From assembly GCF_000225705.1 (NCBI RefSeq), contig NZ_JH126469.1:296358-357900 (forward strand): a DNA stretch of 61,543 bases. The letters are read 5' to 3'. This DNA comes from Collinsella tanakaei YIT 12063 (GTDB taxonomy: Bacteria > Actinomycetota > Coriobacteriia > Coriobacteriales > Coriobacteriaceae). Below the pieces are notes generated by a model. That model saw only the letters and a program-made list of their open reading frames with translations, had not been told where the DNA came from and did not search any database. The position numbers were made by a program, and so were the translations under genes. This document shows, piece after piece, positions 1-6,894 of this stretch. Within the stretch, counting starts at the first letter, position 1. Each line of letters opens with the position of its first letter.

Positions 1-343
1 ACACCTCGACGACGTTGCGGCAGGCGAGGAGCCTGGCGAGCCACTCGGCGTCGCGCCGGTCGTTCTTGCGCCCGCGGTCGGCGGCCGGCCGGTGCATCTT
101 GGAACGGCGCCTACGGGCGCAGTCGACGCCGAGCGCCCTCAGGGCGCGGCAGAGGTGGAAGCCGGTCGGGCCGCTCTCGTACACCGCCTTGGGCGACTCG
201 AACCCCAGTGCCCACTCGGCGACCGACGCGGGGTCGTATCCGAACCTTGCGCGGGACACCTCGCCGGTCATGGGGTCGAAGGCGCATGCGGAGATGCTCC
301 TCGCGTGGACGTCGAGACCGATGGCTGTGACATAATTGGACAT
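1..343 (-). CDS. IS110-family transposase, N-terminal part (cut by window edge)
   Basis: Reading the minus strand from an ATG at 343 gives 114 codons without a stop, running off the left edge. The protein begins MSNYVTAIGLDVHARSISAC, later has YESGPTGFHLCRALR and then KNDRRDAEWLARLLA. These are the first Asp (GLDVH), the Glu (YESGPTG) and the KNDxxDA block of the DEDD RuvC-like domain of IS110/IS1111 transposases. Such enzymes move a circular intermediate and need no terminal inverted repeats. The C-terminal Tnp20 domain with the catalytic Ser would lie outside the window, so completeness cannot be judged. Family assignment is firm; subgroup is not determined. Confidence 0.85.
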   Translation of the reverse strand, partial: MSNYVTAIGLDVHARSISACAFDPMTGEVSRARFGYDPASVAEWALGFESPKAVYESGPTGFHLCRALRALGVDCARRRRSKMHRPAADRGRKNDRRDAEWLARLLACRNVVEV

Positions 344-456
344 GGCGGGCCCCTCTCCGTCGCATGTGGCGCGCGGCCACGGTTGGCGCTACGACCATTG
401 TCGCCCGACCCACGATAGAGCTGCAAGGGGAGGGGCTCCCAATGTTCAACTCATAT
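344..456 (-). mobile_element. Non-coding left end of the IS110-like element (putative)
   Basis: The roughly 100 bases upstream of the transposase start have no open frame. They contain short self-complementary stretches, for example gcgac/gtcgt around a four-base loop and gtgg/ccac. IS110 elements carry a structured bridge RNA in a non-coding end, so this is where one would be expected. The outer limit is a guess: bases 440-456 recur exactly, inverted, at 61166-61182 and probably mark the element edge or its target. Confidence 0.35.
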
Positions 457-556
457 CGTCTCGTAATTAGAGGCGGCTTTTCAGGACGTATTGCAGCATG
501 CTTGCCATGCAGGTGGACTAGAGACTTTATAAGAATTGAAGGGGGCATTCTCCACA

Positions 557-1090
557 ATGAACGTTCGTCAGATTGCGCGCGCCGGCGTATTCGTCGCGCT
601 TCTTACCGTTGCTTCCTGGGTGAGTATTCCGCTAGGTCCCGTCCCCTTTACCTTGCAGACAATGGCGTTGGCGCTGTTGCCGGCGGTGCTCGACGGTGCT
701 ACCGCGTGCGCGGCGGTGGGGGTGTACCTGTTGCTTGGAACGCTGGGCTTGCCGGTGTTTGCCGGTTTTGGCAGCGGCATCGCTTCTATTGTTGGCCCTA
801 CGGGCGGCTTTCTGTGGGGCTTTTTGCTGGGCACCGCGGTAGCGGGCGCGCTTGCCAAGGCGCTTGCGGGCAAGGTCTCGCGTTTTGCCGGGGTTCTTAT
901 CGCTGATGTCGCGATGCTGCTTGTTGCCTATGCATGCGGTACGGTGCAATTGATGATTGTCGCCCAGCTGGACGTGGCGCCGGCGCTGACGCTTGCGGTG
1001 ATCCCCTTTATTGTTCCCGACGCCATCAAGCTTGCCGTGGGGGCACGCATTGGTTGCGTGGTCGAAAAGTCTCGAGCGATGGCTGCTTAG
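557..1090 (+). CDS. bioY: Biotin transporter BioY (ECF S component)
   Basis: A 177-residue, highly hydrophobic protein with about six membrane segments. It has the BioY signature in its first third (VASWVSIPLGPVPFTLQT) and a central GPTGGFLWGF motif. BioY binds biotin and imports it alone or with the EcfAAT energising module; no Ecf genes are nearby. I chose the ATG at 557 because a purine-rich AAGGGGG (539-545) precedes it; an in-frame TTG at 536 would put that site inside the gene. It is transcribed alone, convergent with the next gene, and separated from it by a shared hairpin. Confidence 0.93.
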   Translation: MNVRQIARAGVFVALLTVASWVSIPLGPVPFTLQTMALALLPAVLDGATACAAVGVYLLLGTLGLPVFAGFGSGIASIVGPTGGFLWGFLLGTAVAGALAKALAGKVSRFAGVLIADVAMLLVAYACGTVQLMIVAQLDVAPALTLAVIPFIVPDAIKLAVGARIGCVVEKSRAMAA

Positions 1091-1115
1091 ATTTTGCATA
1101 AGAGCGATATGCAAA

Positions 1116-1150
1116 GCGCCCCGTTGGATTGTTGAAGTCCAGCGGGGCGC
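1116..1150. terminator. Bidirectional hairpin between convergent genes
   Basis: Arms 1116-1128 and 1138-1150 pair over 13 bp with one G-U, around a 9-base loop, midway between the convergent bioY and Fe-S genes. T-runs are poor on both sides, so it may be a weak or shared terminator. Confidence 0.55.
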
Positions 1151-1182
1151 GGTTGGTTGGATGATGAGGACCGCGGCAATGC

Positions 1183-1974
1183 CTACGAATGGCTGGTTGC
1201 GGCTTGATAGCGCATCTCGCAGCGCTCTGCCGGGGCGATACGAACGCGGGGCGAATAAATCACGTGCGTGCGGCAAAACGAGGTGCACAGGTCGCATCCG
1301 GCGCAGGCGTCCGCATCGACGGTATAAGCGGGCGGAGCAAAGACAAGGGCGGGACACCCGGTAATCTGCTTGCAGCGGTGGCAGCCCACGCAGGCGATGC
1401 GGTCGATATCCACCGGCTCGGGAGCGCGGTCGCCTTGCAGCTGGACGCAGGGCGAGCAGAAGGCGACGGCGTGGACGCCGGGGCGCGCGAGCATGTCGCG
1501 CAAGATATCGGTGCAGGCCAGCGTGTCGAGCGGATCGACGGCGACCACGTCATCGATGCGAAGGTCTTCGACTATATGCTGGCACAACCCCTCGATGGCC
1601 TCTGCGCCAAGGAAGGCGCGGCTGGAAACCATAACAGCGAGGATCGTGACGGCGCCCTCCGCGGCAAGCCCGGCGAAGCGTCGGGGCGCATCGTCCGCGG
1701 CAACCTCGGTATCCAGGGCGAAATGGATGCAAGCCTCGACGGCGGGTTGGTCTACGGCGCCGCCACTGGGAACCTCTTGCTTGTAGCGGGGCAGCAAGGC
1801 GTCTTCGCCGCCGGTGCAGGTGGTTGCCGCCGGGTGCATGTATCCCGTCGCGGCGCAACCGGCGTTACCGCAGATCACCTTGTTCTTGCCTCGACCAAGG
1901 GCTTCCTTGCAGGCGATGTAGGCGGCGCGATGCGGGCAGCCCGCGCACGATACGCCGCGTTCGACCTTATGCAT
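1183..1974 (-). CDS. Stand-alone IorA C-terminal-like 4Fe-4S protein
   Basis: About 263 residues. The N-terminus has CAGCPHRAAYIACKEALG, the CxGCPHR signature of the C-terminal half of indolepyruvate:ferredoxin oxidoreductase alpha subunit (IorA). The C-terminal 60 residues carry cysteine clusters CVGCHRCKQITGC and CAGCDLCTSFC typical of two 4Fe-4S clusters. The first two thirds of a normal IorA (pyrimidine domain) are absent and no iorB is adjacent, so it is not a classical IOR. The ATG at 1974 has GAGG eight bases upstream; a GTG at 1983 is also possible. It overlaps the end of the FKBP gene by 8 bases, so the two are likely co-transcribed. Function is unknown; a redox role is inferred from the clusters. 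Confidence 0.65.
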   Translation of the reverse strand: MHKVERGVSCAGCPHRAAYIACKEALGRGKNKVICGNAGCAATGYMHPAATTCTGGEDALLPRYKQEVPSGGAVDQPAVEACIHFALDTEVAADDAPRRFAGLAAEGAVTILAVMVSSRAFLGAEAIEGLCQHIVEDLRIDDVVAVDPLDTLACTDILRDMLARPGVHAVAFCSPCVQLQGDRAPEPVDIDRIACVGCHRCKQITGCPALVFAPPAYTVDADACAGCDLCTSFCRTHVIYSPRVRIAPAERCEMRYQAATSHS

Positions 1975-2449
1975 GGGAGGCACCCTCGTCCTGGGATGCG
2001 GCGTCGTCGGGGTTATACGGCTCGCGGCTCAAGAGCTCAAGCTCAAAGTTGAGGCTGCAGCCTGCCATGGGGTGATTGAAGTCAAACACGGTCATGCCGT
2101 CGTCCTCAACCTTGACCACGCGGGCTAGCTGCTGGTGGCCTGTCTCGTTCATTAGGTAGATCATCTCGCCCACAACAAGGTCGTCGTAGTTGGGGATCTC
2201 GATGGTGGGCATTTGGTATAGCAGCTCCATGCGACGCTCGCCATATGCGTCGCGCGGTTCAAGGTGGACCTTTTTGGTCTCGCCCGGCTTCATGGAGAGC
2301 ACGGCCATCTCAAACCCGGGAACAACCTCATGGTTGCCCTCTATATAGGTAAGCGGCGTGCGACCGCGCGTGGTGTCGAACACCTCGCCATCGTCGAAGC
2401 TGCCGGTGTAGTGGACGCAAACCTTGTGCTTAAGAGAGAAGTCTGACAA
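1967..2449 (-). CDS. FKBP-type peptidyl-prolyl isomerase, SlyD-like
   Basis: 160 residues with the FKBP core split by an insert-in-flap domain. It opens LKHKVCVHYTGSFDDGEVFD, has PLTYIEGNHEVVPGFEMAV, then DAYGERRMEL, and ends FDFNHPMAGCSLNFELELL, the NHPLAG-type motif of SlyD-like isomerases. It catalyses cis-trans proline isomerisation in the cytoplasm and acts as a folding chaperone. The start is a TTG at 2449 with AAAGGG seven bases upstream; no better start is visible. The histidine-rich metal tail of E. coli SlyD is missing, so a nickel role is not supported. First gene of a two-gene operon. Confidence 0.9.
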   Translation of the reverse strand: MSDFSLKHKVCVHYTGSFDDGEVFDTTRGRTPLTYIEGNHEVVPGFEMAVLSMKPGETKKVHLEPRDAYGERRMELLYQMPTIEIPNYDDLVVGEMIYLMNETGHQQLARVVKVEDDGMTVFDFNHPMAGCSLNFELELLSREPYNPDDAASQDEGASHA

Positions 2450-2508
2450 TGCAAGACCCTTTCAATTGCGAATAACGGTGCTGGGGGCGCGTGCACGCCC
2501 ACCCTAGT

Positions 2509-2538
2509 ACTGTAGCCGCTTGCGCCCCGCGTGCGCAA
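2509..2538 (-). promoter_or_regulatory. Putative sigma-70 promoter for the FKBP operon
   Basis: On the minus strand TTGCGC (2533-2538) is followed after 18 bases by TACAGT (2509-2514), about 60 bases before the FKBP start codon. Reasonable match, unproven. Confidence 0.4.
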
Positions 2539-2590
2539 CCATATGTGAGAGGCGTCCGCTTGCGTGGGGCGCGTGGGACCGGAAAGGCGC

Positions 2591-3742
2591 TTAGAAGCCG
2601 TAGCGGCGCGCGAAGGTCTCGGATTCCTCTTGGATGCCGTCGATAGACATGGCCCAACCGGTGAAGTCCGGCGTGTCCGCAATGATGCCATCAGCCTCCC
2701 AAACGGCTTGGTGCGTGAGGTTCCATGCTTCTTTAACGGGCGGGCGCACCGGCAGGTACGGTGCGAGGTACGTGGGGTTTAGTAAGAAGAACGCACCGCC
2801 TTCGCAGCGGAAGGCAAAATCCTTGAGCGCACGGCGGGCATTTTTGCGGCGGCCCAGCTTGTAGAGCAGCAAAGCGCGCCCTAGCAGGTACCAGGGCGAG
2901 TCTTGCAAGGCGGCGGCAGGGTTTGACTGCGCGGCGGCAAAGAACCCTTCCTCGTCCTCAAGGCGGGCGAGTGCGAGCATAAGGGTGCCCACGGCAAAGT
3001 TGGGGTAGCCCTGCGTGCGCATAATTATGCGGGCATAGCGGGCGGCAGCCTTGTAGCGTGCGGTCACCATGCAGCCCTGCGCAAGGCATTCAACGGTGTG
3101 CAGCCATCCAACCACCTCGGGGTCGGTGCCGGTGAGGTAGGCTGCGGCAAGCGCGCGGTCGTCTGCATTGGCTGCGGATTCGGCTGCGTGGTTGGGCGCG
3201 CCCGAGAAACCGGGCGCAGAGTTTGCAGCTAGCAGCAGGTTGTTGCCAACGGTGGAGAGTAGGGGGTCGTTCTGCGCGGCATCAAGGGCGGCGTCGCTCC
3301 AAAACATGGGGGCTGTGGATAAGAACCCTCGTCCGCTTTCTTCAAGGGTGCCGCGTGCCTCTAGCTCGAGGCGCATAAGGTCGTTGATGCAGTCATCCAA
3401 GGGCACGTTGGCGAGCAGGATGTCGACCAAGCGCGCATCGATGCAGGTGGGATCCGTTTTGGCGATTTTGAAAAGGTTCAGGCGCGTTTGCTCAAACAAC
3501 CGGGAGCGCTGGCTCTCATACTCCTCGTCCGACAACTCTTCCATGCGCGAGAGGCCGGAATGCAGGTTGGCATGGACGCGAGCGTAAGACAGGCATGCCT
3601 GCGCATGGACCTCTGTGGCATAGGTCTCGGGGTGCAGGGCAATTTCATCGCGCACCAGCTCAATTGCCGCGGGCGTTAGGTCTGGATGCTCGCGGGCGTA
3701 GGTGCGGGCCAGAAATGCGGGAACATACAGGGAGGGCTCCAT
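2591..3742 (-). CDS. TPR-like helical protein, function unknown (paralogue 2)
   Basis: 383 residues, predicted all-helical and soluble, with no signal peptide or catalytic motif that I recognise. The pattern of alternating small and large hydrophobic residues (for example AAARYARIIM, ALLLYKLGRRKNARRALKDF) resembles degenerate tetratricopeptide repeats. Its ATG overlaps the stop of the upstream gene by one base (TAATG), which implies translational coupling. The upstream protein has similar length and layout (an N-terminal helical block, a DPxxxDAR segment, a central repeat region), so the two look like a tandem duplication. Function unknown. Confidence 0.7.
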   Translation of the reverse strand: MEPSLYVPAFLARTYAREHPDLTPAAIELVRDEIALHPETYATEVHAQACLSYARVHANLHSGLSRMEELSDEEYESQRSRLFEQTRLNLFKIAKTDPTCIDARLVDILLANVPLDDCINDLMRLELEARGTLEESGRGFLSTAPMFWSDAALDAAQNDPLLSTVGNNLLLAANSAPGFSGAPNHAAESAANADDRALAAAYLTGTDPEVVGWLHTVECLAQGCMVTARYKAAARYARIIMRTQGYPNFAVGTLMLALARLEDEEGFFAAAQSNPAAALQDSPWYLLGRALLLYKLGRRKNARRALKDFAFRCEGGAFFLLNPTYLAPYLPVRPPVKEAWNLTHQAVWEADGIIADTPDFTGWAMSIDGIQEESETFARRYGF

Positions 3743-4821
3743 TAGTTCTCACCCCCGGTGGCGCCGCCAAAATGGGGCGCAAGCTGAGCGTCCTGTTGGT
3801 CAAGCGCGTCTTGAACGGCATCGTTTTGCGAGATCCATGTAGAGAACGAGGAAGCCTCCGGTGCCCCCATGCCCTCTTGGAGCAGCGGCGTGGCCTCGCT
3901 GATGGCCAGCACCAGTTCGTCCTCGCTGCCGGGCATCACGTTGACGCGGCCAAACACGCCCTCCGGGAACTCCGCTTGGTAGAACAGGGCGTGCGCTGCA
4001 TGGGGGCTTCGCTTGAGCAGTAGCCGCAGCAGGCGCGAGGCGCCGTCATAGTCAAGCTCGCGGTACGCGACGCTCATCTGCGCTAAAAGAGACCAGGGGT
4101 CCAGGTCCTTCTCAGCGGGGTGGGAGCGACGGTTGCGGGGAGAGGGCAGCGCGTAGCTTACCGCGTGGCGGCGGCGGTAGTCGGCGAGCTCTTTGCGGGT
4201 TGCCTCGAGTTTTGCCAGGGCGAACATGCCGGTGTGCCGGACATCGCCGGGGTCGTCCGGGGCGTAGGAGAGGCTCTCTTCCGCCGCGCGCAAAGCAAGA
4301 CGGTATTGCCCGCAGATAAGCGCCTGGGATGAGATGGCCGCCAGCCAGCGCAGGTACGGGTTGCGCCCTATGCCCGCGGCGAACTCGCGGCTGTAGGGGT
4401 CTTGGGCGGAGGCGACCATAAGGGCGCAATCATGCTCGACCTCTTCACGCGCGTCGAGCAGGTAGCTCACGTACTCGTCGTTTGATTGCGCAACCAGGGC
4501 GCTCAGCATGCGCCGGGCGTCCCAGTTGGAAGGGTCGAGCTCCGCCGCCTCGCGCAACATGCCCTCGGCCTCGTCGCTCATGCGATCGATTTCCGCCTCG
4601 TCCGTTACGAAGGGAATGCGGTAATCGACCATCTCGGCGGCGCGCGTAGTTAGATGAAACGAGCGGTCCTCGTCCGTTTTAATGAGGCGTGCGGGGTCTT
4701 GGCTGTATACGTCCATGTCGCGTTCGATGAACGCGGGGTTCTCAAGGGGAAAGACGCGCTTGCGGCGCATGTCTTGGAGTATGAGGCGCAGGCAGTCTTC
4801 CTGTATGGGATCGAATGACAC
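3742..4821 (-). CDS. TPR-like helical protein, function unknown (paralogue 1)
   Basis: 359 residues from a GTG at 4821. That start is chosen because a strong AGAAAGGAGG lies five bases upstream; a longer reading from 4854 would bury this site. The protein is helical, with AAELDPSNWDARRMLSALVA and ALRAAEESLSYAPDDPGD segments typical of TPR-type repeats, and SPHAAHALFYQAEFPEG near the C-terminus. It is the first gene of a coupled pair with the next one, its likely paralogue. No enzymatic motif is visible; a scaffold or adaptor role is only a guess. Confidence 0.7.
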   Translation of the reverse strand: MSFDPIQEDCLRLILQDMRRKRVFPLENPAFIERDMDVYSQDPARLIKTDEDRSFHLTTRAAEMVDYRIPFVTDEAEIDRMSDEAEGMLREAAELDPSNWDARRMLSALVAQSNDEYVSYLLDAREEVEHDCALMVASAQDPYSREFAAGIGRNPYLRWLAAISSQALICGQYRLALRAAEESLSYAPDDPGDVRHTGMFALAKLEATRKELADYRRRHAVSYALPSPRNRRSHPAEKDLDPWSLLAQMSVAYRELDYDGASRLLRLLLKRSPHAAHALFYQAEFPEGVFGRVNVMPGSEDELVLAISEATPLLQEGMGAPEASSFSTWISQNDAVQDALDQQDAQLAPHFGGATGGEN

Positions 4822-4912
4822 GGGCGCCTCCTTTCTAATAGCTGGTAATTGCAACAGTGTAACGTTGTTTACCGGCGTGCAAGGTGCGTGAAGGCCCTAA
4901 AAACCCGCGCAT

Positions 4913-5341
4913 CTACACCAGTTTGGAGGCCATGTCCTCGTCCTGCACAATTTCGACTACCAAACCATGCGGCAGGCAGACAATCTGCTCGCCCGCCCGG
5001 CTAATGGGATCGTGGTTGACGCAGACTTGGTTGGAGCAGTTGGACGAGATCACGTCGACTTCACCGTTTTTTATACGGATGGTGTTCTTGCCGTCCTCGG
5101 CGCTGCTCTTTATGGCGTCGGCGGTGGTGTCGACCGTGTATTCGGCGTTGGACGAGAGCGGGTCGGCGCGGTAGAAACCGCTTTTGGTTTGGCAGACCAC
5201 CATGGCGCCGGAGCCTCTTTGGGACTGCTGGCCGTCCCGTCCTCCAAGGGTGCGCGCGCCGAACGCGAGAGCGCATATTATGACCGTTACGGCGAGAATA
5301 GCAAGCAGAATTCGGTCACCGGTTTTAAGGGTTTTGCCCAT
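4913..5341 (-). CDS. NusG domain II-containing membrane-anchored protein
   Basis: 142 residues. An N-terminal hydrophobic segment (ILLAILAVTVIICALAFG) anchors a small extracytoplasmic beta domain ending NCSNQVCVNHDPISRAGEQI then VCLPHGLVVEI. This CxxQxCV..G.I.CLPH pattern is characteristic of the NusG_II family, often found beside Rnf or thiamine/FMN-related genes in anaerobes. Molecular role is not established. The ATG at 5341 has GAGG eight bases upstream. Monocistronic, divergent from the alcohol dehydrogenase gene. Confidence 0.8.
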   Translation of the reverse strand: MGKTLKTGDRILLAILAVTVIICALAFGARTLGGRDGQQSQRGSGAMVVCQTKSGFYRADPLSSNAEYTVDTTADAIKSSAEDGKNTIRIKNGEVDVISSNCSNQVCVNHDPISRAGEQIVCLPHGLVVEIVQDEDMASKLV

Positions 5342-5487
5342 GGGAAAGACCTCGCAGGTACGTGGTGTGAGCGCGCGATTGTTCGCGAAAGATGAAGCAT
5401 GTTCACCTAATTATATGGAATGAAAAAATAGCAGGACGGTAAAATAACGTTGAGCCGTGCAGATCGCATGCACGACCCCCGGGAAGC

Positions 5488-5540
5488 AACGGGGCCGTTT
5501 GGGTGCCCCGTTATTTTGGGCAGATCCACGCCTGGATCTG
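5488..5540 (+). promoter_or_regulatory. Two tandem hairpins in the leader of the alcohol dehydrogenase gene
   Basis: Arms 5488-5495/5505-5512 (aacggggc/gccccgtt) form a perfect 8-bp stem followed by attttg, which is attenuator-like. Immediately after, 5521-5528/5533-5540 (cagatcca/tggatctg) form a second perfect 8-bp stem with a 4-base loop, ending just before the GGAGG of the next gene. Such placement suggests control of readthrough or mRNA stability; ligand unknown. Confidence 0.5.
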
Positions 5541-5558
5541 TAGAGTGGAGGCAATCCT

Positions 5559-6773
5559 ATGGGACGTTTTACCAATCCTCGCGACCTGTATTTTGGTGAG
5601 GGCGCTCGTCATGAGGTGAAGAACCTCAAGGGCTCCCGCGCCATGATCGTCACCGGTGGCGGCTCCATGCGCCGCGGCGGCTTCCTGCAGGACGTCGAGG
5701 CGGACCTCAAGGAGGCCGGCTTCGAGGTAGAGATCTTCGAGGGCGTCGAGTCCGATCCTTCCGTTGACACCGTCATGAAGGGTGCCAAGGCCATGGAGGA
5801 CTTCCAGCCCGACTGGATCATCGGCATCGGCGGCGGCTCGCCCATCGACGCCGCTAAGGCCATGTGGCTGTTCTACGAGTATCCCGAGGAGACCTTCGAG
5901 CAGGCCGTCGTGCCCTTCTCCTTCCCGGAGCTCCGCACCAAGGCCAAGTTCTGCGCCATCGCCTCTACGTCCGGCACCGCTACCGAGGTCACCGCATTCT
6001 CCGTCATCACCGACTACGAGAAGGGCATCAAGTACCCGCTGGCAGACTTCAACATCACCCCTGATGTCGCCATCGTCGACCCCGAGCTCACCTACACCAT
6101 GCCCGCCAAGCTGTGCGCCCACACCGGCATGGATGCCCTGACCCACGCCATCGAGGCGTACGTCTCCACCGCCGGCTCCATGTACACCGACGGCAACGCC
6201 CTGCATGCCATCCGCGAGATCGTCGAGTGGCTGCCCAAGTCCTATCAGGGCGACCATGAGGCGCGCGCCCATATGCACGACGCCCAGTGCATCGCCGGCA
6301 TCGCCTTCTCGTCCGGCCTGCTGGGCATCGTCCACTCCATGGCCCACAAGACCGGCGCCGCATTTACCGGCGACCACATCATCCACGGCTGCGCCAACGC
6401 CATGTATTTGGGCAAGGTCATCCAGTTCAACGCCAAGGACGAGCGCGCCAAGAGCCGTTACGCCTTCATCGCCAAGGACATCCTGCATCTTGAGGGCGAG
6501 ACCGAGGACGAGCTGGTTGCCGCTCTGGTCCAGAAGATCCGCGACCTCAACGACGCTCTGGACATCCCGCAGGGCATCAAGAACTACGGCAAGGGCGGCG
6601 TGAAGGCCGACGAGTCCATCATCGACTACGAGGAGTTCGAGGCCAAGAAGCACGACGTCGCCGCGAACGCCATCCTGGACGCCTGCACCGGCTCCAACCC
6701 GCGCCAGCCCTCTCAGGAGGAGATGGAGCAGCTGCTGGAGTGCGTCTACAACGACACCCCGGTTGAGTTCTAA
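5559..6773 (+). CDS. Iron-containing alcohol dehydrogenase
   Basis: 404 residues, normal length for group III iron alcohol dehydrogenases. The NAD-binding GIGGGSPIDAAKAM lies near residue 90, followed by IASTSGTATEVTAFSVITD and the family signature DALTHAIEAYVST with metal-binding Asp/His. Further His residues follow in GIVHSMAHKTGAAF and DHIIHGCANAM. It probably interconverts an alcohol and aldehyde with NAD(H) in fermentation; close relatives include butanol and lactaldehyde dehydrogenases, so the substrate is open. GGAGG sits seven bases before the ATG. Codon use is far more biased (almost only gtc, ctg, aag, gac) than in its neighbours, which points to very high expression. A strong terminator follows. 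Confidence 0.92.
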   Translation: MGRFTNPRDLYFGEGARHEVKNLKGSRAMIVTGGGSMRRGGFLQDVEADLKEAGFEVEIFEGVESDPSVDTVMKGAKAMEDFQPDWIIGIGGGSPIDAAKAMWLFYEYPEETFEQAVVPFSFPELRTKAKFCAIASTSGTATEVTAFSVITDYEKGIKYPLADFNITPDVAIVDPELTYTMPAKLCAHTGMDALTHAIEAYVSTAGSMYTDGNALHAIREIVEWLPKSYQGDHEARAHMHDAQCIAGIAFSSGLLGIVHSMAHKTGAAFTGDHIIHGCANAMYLGKVIQFNAKDERAKSRYAFIAKDILHLEGETEDELVAALVQKIRDLNDALDIPQGIKNYGKGGVKADESIIDYEEFEAKKHDVAANAILDACTGSNPRQPSQEEMEQLLECVYNDTPVEF

Positions 6774-6796
6774 TTCATCTTGCAGATGATTGCGAG

Positions 6797-6834
6797 GGGC
6801 CAGGTGGCAAGAAGCTGCCTGGCCCTTCTTTTTG
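6797..6834 (+). terminator. Rho-independent terminator after the alcohol dehydrogenase
   Basis: Arms 6797-6808 and 6814-6825 pair over 12 bp with two G-U pairs around aagaa, followed by ttctttttg. Confidence 0.85.
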
Positions 6835-6894
6835 CGTTCAACCGCATATGCGTCGCGTTCATGGGGCTGGTGCCTTATTATGGCTTGCTAGGTC

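Noticed and set aside
632..1357. Frame opposite bioY and across the shared hairpin
   Set aside because: Shadow; crosses the convergent terminator and has no family resemblance.
5511..6653. Long open frame opposite the alcohol dehydrogenase
   Set aside because: Caused by extreme codon bias of the real gene; the translation is Val/Gly/Asp-rich without any domain and has no ribosome site.
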